NCBI GenBank assembly: GCA_038327655.1
Contig: JBBQLG010000007.1
Coordinates: 1-64,000 of the forward strand
DNA from: JBBQLG01 sp038327655
GTDB taxonomy: Bacteria > Bacteroidota > Bacteroidia > Cytophagales > Spirosomataceae
Direction: 5' to 3'
Length of the DNA: 64,000 bases
Below, piece after piece: positions 26,902-34,539 of the stretch; positions within the stretch are counted from its first letter, which is position 1; each line of letters opens with the position of its first letter. The notes under the pieces were generated by a model. The model made no database searches and was not told the DNA's origin. It saw only the letters and a program-made list of their open reading frames with translations. Position numbers and translations under genes: made by a program.

Positions 26902-27225
26902 GTGGAAGATAGAGAACGGGAGAAAATTTTTTCAAAGCGGGTTCGGGCGGGAAAACGCACCTATTTTTTCGACGTAAAGTCTACCCGTGCCAACGATTAT
27001 TACCTGACCATTACCGAAAGCCGCCGACACCCACAAGGAGACGGGTTTATCTACGAAAAGCATAAACTCTTTCTGTATAAAGAAGACTTCAACAAGTTCG
27101 TCGAAGCCCTGCAGGAAACCGTGGATTACGTTAAAACCGAACTCATGCCCGAATTTGACTTCGAGCAGTACCCCGCCCGCGACGAAGTAGACGAACTTGG
27201 TCCGACCGACCTTAAATGGGAATAA
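26902..27225 (+). CDS. DUF3276/Pur-alpha-like nucleic acid-binding protein
   Basis: A 107-residue protein of the Bacteroidota DUF3276 (PUR-like) family. The single PUR repeat is seen as KRTYFFDVKSTRANDYYLTI (18-37) and KHKLFLYKEDFNKFVEAL, followed by an acidic tail. PUR proteins bind single-stranded purine-rich DNA or RNA. The start is a GTG at 26902; the next in-frame methionine is deep in the domain. The gene ends just ahead of a strong terminator. Confidence 0.88.
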   Translation: MEDREREKIFSKRVRAGKRTYFFDVKSTRANDYYLTITESRRHPQGDGFIYEKHKLFLYKEDFNKFVEALQETVDYVKTELMPEFDFEQYPARDEVDELGPTDLKWE

Positions 27226-27248
27226 CCACTCACCTGACTATACTGCGT

Positions 27249-27273
27249 AAGCCTCCTTCCGGGAGGCTTTTTT
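27249..27273 (+). terminator. Rho-independent terminator
   Basis: An 8-bp stem (aagcctcc/ggaggctt), a five-base loop and a T-tract, 24 bases after the DUF3276 gene. The ychF promoter element begins five bases later. Confidence 0.85.
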
Positions 27274-27277
27274 GTTG

Positions 27278-27285
27278 TAAATTTG
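27278..27285 (+). promoter_or_regulatory. -7 element of ychF
   Basis: Exact TAAATTTG. It follows the terminator directly. The implied leader of about 105 bases carries the palindrome at 27290-27367. Confidence 0.45.
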
Positions 27286-27289
27286 TGGT

Positions 27290-27367
27290 GTATCCGCAAC
27301 GGCGGCCCGGCCGGACGCCCACGTCCGGTATTCTTGGTAAAAGACCGGACGTGGGCGTCCGGGATAC
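27290..27367. repeat. GC-rich palindrome in the ychF leader
   Basis: Perfect 19-bp arms (27311-27329 and 27344-27362, ccggacgcccacgtccggt and its complement) with a 14-base loop, flanked by gtatcc/ggatac. The arms are asymmetrically spaced by 15 extra bases on the left (27296-27310). The arm is itself nearly self-complementary. It resembles dispersed palindromes of Spirosoma-type genomes, but no second copy is in this window. Confidence 0.75.
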
Positions 27368-27396
27368 GTACCTCCGGGGTATTAACAACTCGTTTC

Positions 27397-28497
27397 ATGG
27401 GATTACAATGTGGAATTGTGGGCCTGCCCAACGTCGGTAAGTCGACCCTTTTCAATGCTATTTCAACCGGTAAGGCCGAAGCCGCCAACTACCCGTTTTG
27501 TACCATAGAACCCAACGTAGGCGTCGTCACCGTTCCCGATGAGCGGCTCGACTCGCTCGAAAATCTGGTTAATCCGCAGCGGGTGGTACCGACCATCATC
27601 GAGTTTGTGGACATTGCGGGCTTAGTGAAAGGAGCCTCGCAGGGCGCGGGTTTGGGCAATAAATTCTTAGCCAACATCCGCGAAGTCGACGCCATTGTCC
27701 ACGTCGTGCGGTGCTTTGAAGACGATAACATCGTGCACGTCGAAGGGCGCGTCGATCCCGTTTTCGACAAGGAAATCATCGACATCGAACTGCAGCTAAA
27801 AGACCTGGAATCGGTTGATAAGAAGATTCAGCGCATCGACAAGGCAGCCCGCGTAGGTGATGCCCGTGCCAAAATCGACCTCGAAATTCTGAAGCAGTAC
27901 AAGGCCGCCCTCGAAGCGGGCAAAAGTGCCCGCACGGTTCCCGTTTCGCCCGAAGATCAGCTTTCTGCCATCGGCGATCTGGCTCTACTGACCATCAAAC
28001 CCGTTTTGTACGTGGCCAACGTAGACGAAGGTTCGCTGCCGGATGGGAACGCATACTCCGAAAAACTGCGGGCAGCCGTGGCCGAAGAGGGGGCTGATAT
28101 TGTCATTATCTCCGCCGGTATCGAAGCGCAAATTGCCGAAATGCAGGACCCCGAAGAGCGTGAACTGTTCCTCGGCGAATACGGCCTGACCGAATCGGGG
28201 CTGAGTAAGCTCATCAAAGCATCGTATAAATTGCTTGGATTGATCACTTATTTTACGGCCGGCGTGAAAGAAGTACGGGCGTGGACCATTCAGCGCGGCT
28301 GGAAAGCACCACAGGCAGCAGGCGTAATTCATACGGACTTCGAGAAAAAATTCATTCGGGCGCAGGTTATCAAGTTGCCCGATTATGAGCAGTTTAAAAC
28401 AGAATCGGCCGTGCGCGAAGCCGGTAAACTCTCCGTCGAAGGCAAAGAATACGTCGTTCAGGACGGCGATATTATGGAGTTCCTGCACGGGGCGTAA
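27397..28497 (+). CDS. ychF: Redox-regulated ATPase YchF (OLA1 family)
   Basis: A 366-residue Obg-related ATPase that binds ribosomes. The G1 motif GLPNVGKST is at 9-17; the family's N-terminal MGLQCGIVGLPN fixes the start at 27397, while the open frame upstream translates the palindrome. DIAGLVKGASQGAGLGN is the switch region, with YVANVDE (the altered NKxD-like motif) in the middle and a TGS domain at the C-terminus with GVIHTDFEKKFIRA. Length is normal. Confidence 0.96.
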   Translation: MGLQCGIVGLPNVGKSTLFNAISTGKAEAANYPFCTIEPNVGVVTVPDERLDSLENLVNPQRVVPTIIEFVDIAGLVKGASQGAGLGNKFLANIREVDAIVHVVRCFEDDNIVHVEGRVDPVFDKEIIDIELQLKDLESVDKKIQRIDKAARVGDARAKIDLEILKQYKAALEAGKSARTVPVSPEDQLSAIGDLALLTIKPVLYVANVDEGSLPDGNAYSEKLRAAVAEEGADIVIISAGIEAQIAEMQDPEERELFLGEYGLTESGLSKLIKASYKLLGLITYFTAGVKEVRAWTIQRGWKAPQAAGVIHTDFEKKFIRAQVIKLPDYEQFKTESAVREAGKLSVEGKEYVVQDGDIMEFLHGA

Positions 28498-28520
28498 TAT
28501 ACCCCGTGAAAATAAAACCA

Positions 28521-28550
28521 AAACAGCCCGGCCAATTAGCCAGGCTGTTT
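28521..28550 (-). terminator. Shared terminator between ychF and the M43 protease
   Basis: An 8-bp outer stem (aaacagcc/ggctgttt), one mismatch, a 3-bp inner stem and a six-base loop. On the minus strand it is followed by a T-rich stretch, so it serves the M43 gene best. It may also stop ychF transcription. Confidence 0.7.
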
Positions 28551-28575
28551 GCTGTAAACACTGCTCCATCTATTT

Positions 28576-30831
28576 TTAACGGGCGATCAGAAGCCGGGTC
28601 GTTTGGGCGCTGTTGTCGGTTTGCATATTTACAAAATAGATACCAGCCGCCGACCTACCCAAGTCAACCGTTTCCGTTTGTGGGCCACCCGTGCCAGTTA
28701 CATTGGTCTGCCACTGTGTGGTACCCAATATCGACACAATCCGTACCCTTGCCTGTTGCCCCTCCGGCAACAGGAACCGAAGCGATACAAGACCAGTAGA
28801 GGGGTTTGGTGTAACAAGTAGTGGCTGGATTACCTCGGCGGATAAAGCCCCTAAACGACTACCGTTTGGACAATTTGATGTGAAACTGGTACTGATTTCC
28901 TGTCCCGACTGCCGGGCATATACGGTGAAGGTAGTGCCGCTTGTCATAAAAGAAGGGACATCAAAAACATTGCTGCTGCCCCATACCCGTAAGCCTGGTA
29001 TAAAATACTCAATGGGCGTATTGTTACCGCGTATCGTTGTTACCGTTAACTGACTACTGCTACAGTTGATCGATATTGGCCCAAACGCCAGTGCGCCCGA
29101 TTGGTCTGCGGGGGGAGTCGTATTACTGGGACAGCCCGTTTGCTGAATCGTAAACGAACGGTAGTCTAAGAACGGTTCGGACGTATTGCCCCAAATCTGC
29201 AATATGGGGTTATTGCCAAAATCACGTAAGTCCCAAGTATTGTTATTCGCCGAACGAAAAATGCGCCATTGCGTAATATCTCCGGGATTACATTGAAGCG
29301 ACCAGCTTTGCTGATTACTTGCGCCATTATTAGTGGCCAGTTCCAGCACTTCACCGAAATTGGCTCCATCCGTCCCCTGAATAGACCGGTTTGTACCGTC
29401 TTGTACCGTAAAACTCATTTGATTATTACTCCGGGCAGCCACTCGCCAAATTTGATTAGGCTGGTTATTGGTCGCTACCTGCTGAATGGTATTATCATTC
29501 ATAGCCTGAAGACGCAGGCCCGTCTTGCGTACCTGTAGCGTATAGCAAAGATTGGAGGGCAGCGTACAGGCAGAGGTTACCGGACTACTGGTGGACGTTG
29601 GCGGGGTTCCGCAATTGAACACGAATGTTTTAGGGCTGGCATCTAACTCACGCCCATTGGCAGTGATTGACACACTAACCTGATGTGGCTGTCCGTCTCT
29701 GTAGGTGGCATTCGATGGGATGGTGTACGAATACCCATGATAGCGGGCTGACGGATTGTTGAAGGCAATAGCTACATCATTCCGGTCCTGATTGGCTGGT
29801 CTTATCGCTTCCCGGCGACCGTCTACAAAAATACTTACGTTGACCCGTGCGTTAAAATCGCTTTGCGTTAGTGCCCACCCGTTGATAACATCGCAGGTTA
29901 CGTTATCGAGGTAACCAGCATAAGAAGCGACAGGATAAGCAGGACAAGCGGGCGTGAAAACGGGTGCCAGCACTGGTACATTTCGGAGGGCCGTTGCAAT
30001 TCGTTCTGCCTGACCTGCAGTAAGTTGATCCCTACATGTAGGACGTGAGTATGACATGATATTCCGCGTGTTCGGTCTATAAGCAACTCCACCTTGCGTC
30101 TCATTACCAGTATAATTGCAACCTGCATCCACTGTTGCCGTAGATAAAACAGGATCTGCCGGAGTATCACAAACAAAATCACCACAAGTGCTACAGTTAG
30201 AGCCGTTTACCAATTCGTCACATGCCCTGCCTGGATCCTCAGCCGCCCCCCGATGCGTGTGGAACAACCCCAAACAATGTCCCAACTCATGTGGAAAAGT
30301 ACTGCTCAAAAAGTAATTTCGACTAAGATATAACGCCTTACTAAGGATACTTTGGGCCGCACCTGCAACTATAGCACCGGGCCTTAATGGATAATCAACA
30401 TCATTCGCTAAAACGTAGACATCAATAGCATTCGGCTGTGCATTTTGTCCAAAAAGCACGTTTGCCTGATCAAAAGCTAAGTTAGCTAAACTGTTGTTTC
30501 TAATTTCATCCGATCCTGAACTGACAAATGTCAGGTTCTGCGACTGATATGCGCTGTTAACTAGGTTGAGCATGGCCGTTACTTGATTCGTAGGTGCCCC
30601 AACTGACCCATCGGCTCTGCGTATGAAGTGGAAAAACAGACGGATAGTACCTCCTTCACATGTGGCACCAACCGAATTTAGGTCACAGGTGGGACACATA
30701 TAACCGGCCAATGGATCAGTACTCGAACCGGCCGTAGTACCACATACCTCTTGGCTCACTGCTACTCGGCTTTGCCAGAAGCAAAGGGCAATAATAATCC
30801 ATATCACCCGAAAAGGAGAAGTTGCATTCAT
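28576..30831 (-). CDS. Secreted M43 metalloprotease with ricin-like and T9SS sorting domains
   Basis: A 751-residue exported protein. Signal peptide about 1-26. The pappalysin-type (M43) catalytic domain shows HELGHCLGLFH at 181-191 (zinc histidines and catalytic glutamate) and the Met-turn NIMSY near 257-261; many cysteines suggest disulfides. A domain around 300-405 is unassigned. Residues about 430-575 look like a ricin B-type trefoil (repeated QIW/QSW motifs). The last 75 residues (VTPNPSTGLVSLRF to TTRLLIAR) form a type A sorting domain for the type IX secretion system, so it should reach the cell surface or medium. The gene is visibly AT-richer than its neighbours. Confidence 0.92.
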   Translation of the reverse strand: MNATSPFRVIWIIIALCFWQSRVAVSQEVCGTTAGSSTDPLAGYMCPTCDLNSVGATCEGGTIRLFFHFIRRADGSVGAPTNQVTAMLNLVNSAYQSQNLTFVSSGSDEIRNNSLANLAFDQANVLFGQNAQPNAIDVYVLANDVDYPLRPGAIVAGAAQSILSKALYLSRNYFLSSTFPHELGHCLGLFHTHRGAAEDPGRACDELVNGSNCSTCGDFVCDTPADPVLSTATVDAGCNYTGNETQGGVAYRPNTRNIMSYSRPTCRDQLTAGQAERIATALRNVPVLAPVFTPACPAYPVASYAGYLDNVTCDVINGWALTQSDFNARVNVSIFVDGRREAIRPANQDRNDVAIAFNNPSARYHGYSYTIPSNATYRDGQPHQVSVSITANGRELDASPKTFVFNCGTPPTSTSSPVTSACTLPSNLCYTLQVRKTGLRLQAMNDNTIQQVATNNQPNQIWRVAARSNNQMSFTVQDGTNRSIQGTDGANFGEVLELATNNGASNQQSWSLQCNPGDITQWRIFRSANNNTWDLRDFGNNPILQIWGNTSEPFLDYRSFTIQQTGCPSNTTPPADQSGALAFGPISINCSSSQLTVTTIRGNNTPIEYFIPGLRVWGSSNVFDVPSFMTSGTTFTVYARQSGQEISTSFTSNCPNGSRLGALSAEVIQPLLVTPNPSTGLVSLRFLLPEGQQARVRIVSILGTTQWQTNVTGTGGPQTETVDLGRSAAGIYFVNMQTDNSAQTTRLLIAR

Positions 30832-30878
30832 ACAGTAAGGGGTTTTTGTGTTAATTGATATGAGCCGGAACCTATCGG

Positions 30879-31325
30879 CTACTTCCGGATGAAAGTTGAA
30901 TAAATTGGAGCTTCACCGCCAAGCAAAAAAAGGTTTAACGTGTCCTGCTCAGATGATAGCGAAACACCTGCTTCCCGAATTACCTTACCAGATTCTGATT
31001 TAATAGAAATCACTGGTCCTTTGTAAGACGGGAATGGTGATAAAGTGTCAATGGCGTAGCTACCTGACTGTTCACGACCGTTGTCGCGCAATAGCAACCG
31101 GCCATTAGTGGAAAATGTATAAATCAGTTCACCACTGGCGGGCGTCCTGATAGGTTTAAATGACGGCCCATAATCGGGAACAACGACCGTTTCCACCCAT
31201 TTCCAAGTCCCTATCAGTCGCTGCTCCAGCGTTGGTTTCGGCATTGGGCTGAGAGCTACAACATTCTTCTGACAGGAGACCGCCATTAGTAGGCAGGCCA
31301 ACACAAACAAAACAGAGAATCGCAT
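30879..31325 (-). CDS. Lipoprotein, lipocalin-like
   Basis: A 148-residue protein with a lipoprotein signal (MRFSVLFVLACLLMAVSCQK, lipidated cysteine at 19). After it come LIGTWKWVETVV and later LIYTFSTNGRLLL, the pattern of small Bacteroidota lipocalin-like or DUF5004-type lipoproteins. Function unknown. It lies between the M43 protease and the small HTH gene on the same strand, so these three may be co-regulated. Confidence 0.8.
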   Translation of the reverse strand: MRFSVLFVLACLLMAVSCQKNVVALSPMPKPTLEQRLIGTWKWVETVVVPDYGPSFKPIRTPASGELIYTFSTNGRLLLRDNGREQSGSYAIDTLSPFPSYKGPVISIKSESGKVIREAGVSLSSEQDTLNLFLLGGEAPIYSTFIRK

Positions 31326-31412
31326 ACACGTAGTGGTTAGGTTGAGTTGATTATTTTACAAAGCAAAGGTTCAACTTAGTTTTGGCTTCGTTGGGGTACA
31401 CATGGGGTACAA

Positions 31413-31643
31413 TTAGGGTACATCTTCGCCCAGATAAGGGGCCACTTTACGCACCATCTGATGAAACGCGTTTTTGCCCATTCCTGTCTGTGGATAGCAG
31501 GTCTTCCACCGAATTAGGATACGCTTCCGGTACGTTTTAACGGTATCATAACTGAGGTTTAGCGCGTCGGCAATGTCATTTAATGGCGGCTCATTCACAC
31601 TCTGTACCAGAACCCGGTATTCGCACGGGCGTAAACTCCGCAA
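31413..31643 (-). CDS. Small LuxR-type HTH protein, start behind a poly-C tract
   Basis: At least 76 residues with one LuxR-type helix-turn-helix: LNDIADALNLSYDTVKTYRK (about 22-41) preceded by the usual scaffold helix (RPCEYRVLVQSV). No receiver or sensor domain. The coordinates given use the in-frame TTG at 31643. A better-looking ATG at 31690 (MQDSNV, then prolines from the C run) is put out of frame by an 11-C tract (31661-31671) and hits a TAG at 31654-31652; with 12 or 9 C it would read through into this frame, giving about 92 residues. The gene is therefore either phase-variable, translated from TTG, or hit by a homopolymer sequencing error. Confidence 0.65.
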   Translation of the reverse strand: MRSLRPCEYRVLVQSVNEPPLNDIADALNLSYDTVKTYRKRILIRWKTCYPQTGMGKNAFHQMVRKVAPYLGEDVP

Positions 31644-31660
31644 AAATGTTACTACTTTAC

Positions 31661-31671
31661 GGGGGGGGGGG
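31661..31671 (-). repeat. Homopolymer tract of 11 C (minus strand)
   Basis: Eleven G on the + strand, by far the longest homopolymer in the window, placed between an ATG (31690) and the body of the HTH gene. Tract length decides whether the ATG is in frame. Confidence 0.85.
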
Positions 31672-31894
31672 TAACATTAGAATCTTGCATTTATGAGGTG
31701 GGGTGTAAGTCAGTAAGATACAGGTTGTTTTTAGTATATGTTAAACATTTGTATACTGATATTTATTGAACGGTTATAATTCTCAGCAACGTATGATGTT
31801 TTTGATTTATACCTATTTGCTGTGATAACAGTCCCGGAATTAACTCTCAGGCAGGTTTAGTCTCACTTTCTTCCCAATTTTTTCATCTATTCAG

Positions 31895-31906
31895 GAACGA
31901 TTGTTC
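31895..31906 (+). promoter_or_regulatory. Operator candidate copy 1
   Basis: gaacgattgttc, one base away from the perfect palindrome at 31972-31985. The shared GAAC-ATTGTTC core in both sites suggests binding of one dimeric regulator, plausibly the TetR-family protein encoded at 32860. Confidence 0.45.
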
Positions 31907-31933
31907 TGTTAAAGTGATTCCTGTATCGTCAAT

Positions 31934-31958
31934 GCGGCCAGAAACAGGCCGCTTTTTT
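31934..31958 (+). terminator. Terminator-like hairpin in the SDR leader
   Basis: A 6-bp stem (gcggcc/ggccgc), a seven-base loop and six T, on the + strand, between the two operator copies and upstream of the SDR start. No + strand gene ends here, so it may be an attenuator or end a short leader RNA. Confidence 0.55.
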
Positions 31959-31971
31959 CTCACCCAATTAA

Positions 31972-31985
31972 AGAACAATTGTTCT
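31972..31985 (+). promoter_or_regulatory. Operator candidate copy 2 (perfect 14-bp palindrome)
   Basis: agaacaattgttct is fully self-complementary and sits ten bases before the SDR start codon, where a bound repressor would block transcription or translation initiation. Confidence 0.5.
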
Positions 31986-31994
31986 AAAACTACT

Positions 31995-32765
31995 ATGGAT
32001 CGTTTACAGGGCAAAATCGCCGTCATCACCGGCGGCAACAGTGGCATCGGCTATTCGACCGCCAAATTATTCGCCGAAGAAGGGGCCACCGTCATTATTA
32101 CGGGTCGCGACCAGACAACGCTTGATGCAGTCGCAGCCGAAATTGGTGCTGGTACTGTAGCCATCAAATCCGACGTTTCCAGCCTAACCGATCTCGACAG
32201 CCTGTTTGCGCAGGTAAAGGAGCAGTTCGGTGGTCTGGACATTCTGTTCGCCAACGCTGGTGTTTTCAAAGGCGGTTCGTTGCAGGACAGCACGGAAGCG
32301 TTATTTGACGAAACGTTCGATATCAACGTGAAGGGCGTATTTTTTACCATTCAAAAGGCAGAACCGATCCTACGCGACGGTGCAGCCATCGTCATCAATG
32401 CCTCGACGGTTATTCATGCCGGCATGCCGGGTGCGTCGCTGTACGGAGCGTCTAAGGCGGCCGTTCGGCAGTTGGCACGCCATCTGAGTAACGAACTGGC
32501 TCCGCGCAACATCCGAGTGAACGTAGTTAGCCCAGGCTACACCCGGACTCCTATTGTTGGCCGGGCGGGTTATACCGACAAGCAGGTCGAAGGATTTTAT
32601 GCAAGCGCATCCGGCGAAGTACCCCTGCGTCGGCCCGGTCGGCCCGAAGAAATTGCCAAAGCCGTTCTGTTTCTGGCATCCGATGAGTCGAGTTACGTAG
32701 TTGGCGAAGAATTACTGGTCGATGGCGGCTACGGCACCGTTGGCGCGGCCGGTGTAGCCCGGTAA
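31995..32765 (+). CDS. SDR family oxidoreductase
   Basis: A 256-residue classical short-chain dehydrogenase. Cofactor motif TGGNSGIG near 12-19, NAG in FANAGVF, catalytic serine in INASTVI, and YGASKAA with the catalytic tyrosine and lysine. GRDQTT after the second strand suggests NADP(H) use. The start MDRLQGK at 31995 lies just behind the operator palindrome; an upstream extension would cross the palindromes and is rejected. The TetR gene follows on the same strand and may control this gene. Substrate unknown. Confidence 0.88.
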   Translation: MDRLQGKIAVITGGNSGIGYSTAKLFAEEGATVIITGRDQTTLDAVAAEIGAGTVAIKSDVSSLTDLDSLFAQVKEQFGGLDILFANAGVFKGGSLQDSTEALFDETFDINVKGVFFTIQKAEPILRDGAAIVINASTVIHAGMPGASLYGASKAAVRQLARHLSNELAPRNIRVNVVSPGYTRTPIVGRAGYTDKQVEGFYASASGEVPLRRPGRPEEIAKAVLFLASDESSYVVGEELLVDGGYGTVGAAGVAR

Positions 32766-32859
32766 TTTTCGGAAGTGAGTTAGTCATGAATGGTTAAAAA
32801 TGGCCGTTGAACTTACAGCCGTTTTTAACCATTGTTATTTTTATAAACAACGAACGAAG

Positions 32860-33444
32860 ATGGCCCGGCCTAAAGAATTTGCGGAGGAAGAAGTGCTGGA
32901 GAAAGCCATGCAGGTTTTTTGGCAGAAGGGCTATTACAATGCATCGATGCAGGACTTAGTCGATGGCATGAGCATTTGCCGGGCCAGTTTATACGATACT
33001 TTCGGCGACAAACACGCGCTCTACCTCAAGGCACTCGACCATTACCGCACCGTCAACGCCCGCGCTATGGAGAAGACGATTGCCAGTGCCGTTACAAACC
33101 GCAATAAAATCAAGGCGATCTTCCACTGGCTCATTGAGGAAATCGTTATGGACCCCGACCAGAAAGGTTGTTTCATGGCCAATGCAGCCTTAGAGATGCT
33201 GCCCGAACACGGTCAGACGGTTGGCCAGTTGGTAGACACTAATTTCATGGACCACGAAACGGCCTTTGCGCAATTGCTCCGGCAAGGTGTTGCATCGGGC
33301 GAATTCCGGGCTACTCTGCCGCTGGCTGACACCGCCCGGTTTCTGCTCGGCACGACCGCAGGGTTACGCCTTATTGGTAAGACGCAGCGCGACCGCGACG
33401 CCTTGATTGGAATGGTTCGCGTAGCCCTCAGCGTACTGGATTGA
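32860..33444 (+). CDS. TetR/AcrR family regulator
   Basis: A 194-residue repressor. The N-terminal HTH is typical (MARPKEFAEEEVLEKAMQVF, then MQDLVDGMSICRASLYDTFG with the recognition helix at about 35-47), followed by a ligand-binding helical domain of the TetR_C type with GCFMANAALEM. The start at 32860 is set by the family's N-terminus. It follows the SDR gene and precedes a second SDR gene, both likely targets given the palindromes at 31895 and 31972. The inducer cannot be told. Confidence 0.9.
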   Translation: MARPKEFAEEEVLEKAMQVFWQKGYYNASMQDLVDGMSICRASLYDTFGDKHALYLKALDHYRTVNARAMEKTIASAVTNRNKIKAIFHWLIEEIVMDPDQKGCFMANAALEMLPEHGQTVGQLVDTNFMDHETAFAQLLRQGVASGEFRATLPLADTARFLLGTTAGLRLIGKTQRDRDALIGMVRVALSVLD

Positions 33445-33549
33445 TCGAACTCAAACCATTCGCTCCTTGCCGAAGACTTTAGCAACCGGTGCGTATTTCC
33501 CGCGTGGTCTGTTCATCTTTGCCGTTCACAACAACCGGAGTGATACGCA

Positions 33550-34365
33550 ATGCCACACAAACCAAATAACCGCTTAGCCGGTCAGACCGCCGTCATTACC
33601 GGGGGCGATTCGGGTCTCGGCCGGGCCATCTCCCTTGCGTTTGCCAAAGAAGGGGCCAACGTCGTTATCAACTATGCCCACAACGAGAAGGCCGCCCACG
33701 AAGTAGAGCAGTTGATTACCGATGGGGGTGGAAAAGCCCTTGTCGTTCAGGCAGATGTGAGTCAGGAAGCAGCCGTGGAAAGTCTGTTTCAGCAAGCCGT
33801 AGACGCCTTTGGTACGGTCGATGTGCTGGTGGCGAACTCCGGTTTGCAGCAGGATTCACCGTTCGAGAACATGACGCTGGCGCAGTGGCAGAAGGTCATC
33901 GACGTGAACCTGACGGGTCAGTTTTTATGCACCCGTGCCGCCATTCGGGAGTTTCTGCGCCGGGGTCTGCGCCCGGACGTATCGGCGGCACTCGGTAAAA
34001 TCATCTGCATGAGTTCGGTGCACGAGGTTATTCCGTGGGGTGGCCACGCCAACTATGCCTCCTCAAAGGGGGGCGTGGAACTGTTGATGAAATCCATTGC
34101 CCAGGAGTTTGGCAAGCGTAAAATCCGCATCAACAGCATCGCGCCGGGGGCCATCAAAACCCCCATCAACACTGCCGCCTGGGACACGCCCGAAGCCGAA
34201 AAGAAACTGTTAACGCTGATTCCCTACGACCGCGTGGGCGAACCCGAAGACATTGGCGCGGTGGCGGCCTGGTTAGCCAGTGACGAAGCCGATTACATCC
34301 ACGGCACCACCATTTTCGTGGATGGCGGCATGACCCTCTATCCGGGATTCGGAGATAATGGGTGA
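33550..34365 (+). CDS. SDR oxidoreductase, glucose 1-dehydrogenase-like
   Basis: A 271-residue classical SDR. TGGDSGLG near 16-23, VANSGLQ, the serine in ICMSSVHEV and YASSKGG with the catalytic tyrosine and lysine. An HEVIPWGGHANY segment and GTTIFVDGGMTLYPGF near the C-terminus are those of glucose/ribitol dehydrogenase-type SDRs. It ends ahead of a hairpin terminator at 34392. Preferred substrate is uncertain. Confidence 0.88.
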   Translation: MPHKPNNRLAGQTAVITGGDSGLGRAISLAFAKEGANVVINYAHNEKAAHEVEQLITDGGGKALVVQADVSQEAAVESLFQQAVDAFGTVDVLVANSGLQQDSPFENMTLAQWQKVIDVNLTGQFLCTRAAIREFLRRGLRPDVSAALGKIICMSSVHEVIPWGGHANYASSKGGVELLMKSIAQEFGKRKIRINSIAPGAIKTPINTAAWDTPEAEKKLLTLIPYDRVGEPEDIGAVAAWLASDEADYIHGTTIFVDGGMTLYPGFGDNG

Positions 34366-34391
34366 GAGGGATTATCGGGATAATGATGTGG

Positions 34392-34413
34392 TGTCGGGTT
34401 TGAGAACCCGACA
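34392..34413 (+). terminator. Hairpin after the second SDR gene
   Basis: A perfect 9-bp stem (tgtcgggtt/aacccgaca) with a four-base loop, 27 bases after the stop. No T-run follows, so it could equally be a small dispersed palindrome; it is next to the larger palindrome at 34427. Confidence 0.5.
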
Positions 34414-34426
34414 GGCTGCATACGAA

Positions 34427-34529
34427 TTTGTCATGCTGAAGAATGAATCGGACCGCCGAAGCGGCATCGTAGAAAGTTGGTAGCTAAGATGCCGCTTCGG
34501 CGGTCCGATTCATTCTTCAGCATGACAAA
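34427..34529. repeat. REP/MITE-like palindrome, copy A
   Basis: Perfect 42-bp arms (34427-34468 and 34488-34529) with a 19-base loop. The outer part (tttgtcatgctga...gaatgaa) and the gctaagatgc core near the loop are shared with copy B at 53661-53731; copy A carries an extra GC-rich segment (about 16 bases) in each arm. It lies between the SDR gene and lolA (convergent). Confidence 0.9.
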
Positions 34530-34539
34530 AACTCCTTCC

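Larger units (their letters stand above)
31691..31994. other. Gene-free, AT-rich regulatory region
   Basis: About 300 bases between the HTH gene and the SDR gene. It contains two copies of an operator-like palindrome and a small terminator hairpin (listed separately). The part from 31691 to 31860 is AT-rich; I see no gene there. Confidence 0.5.
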
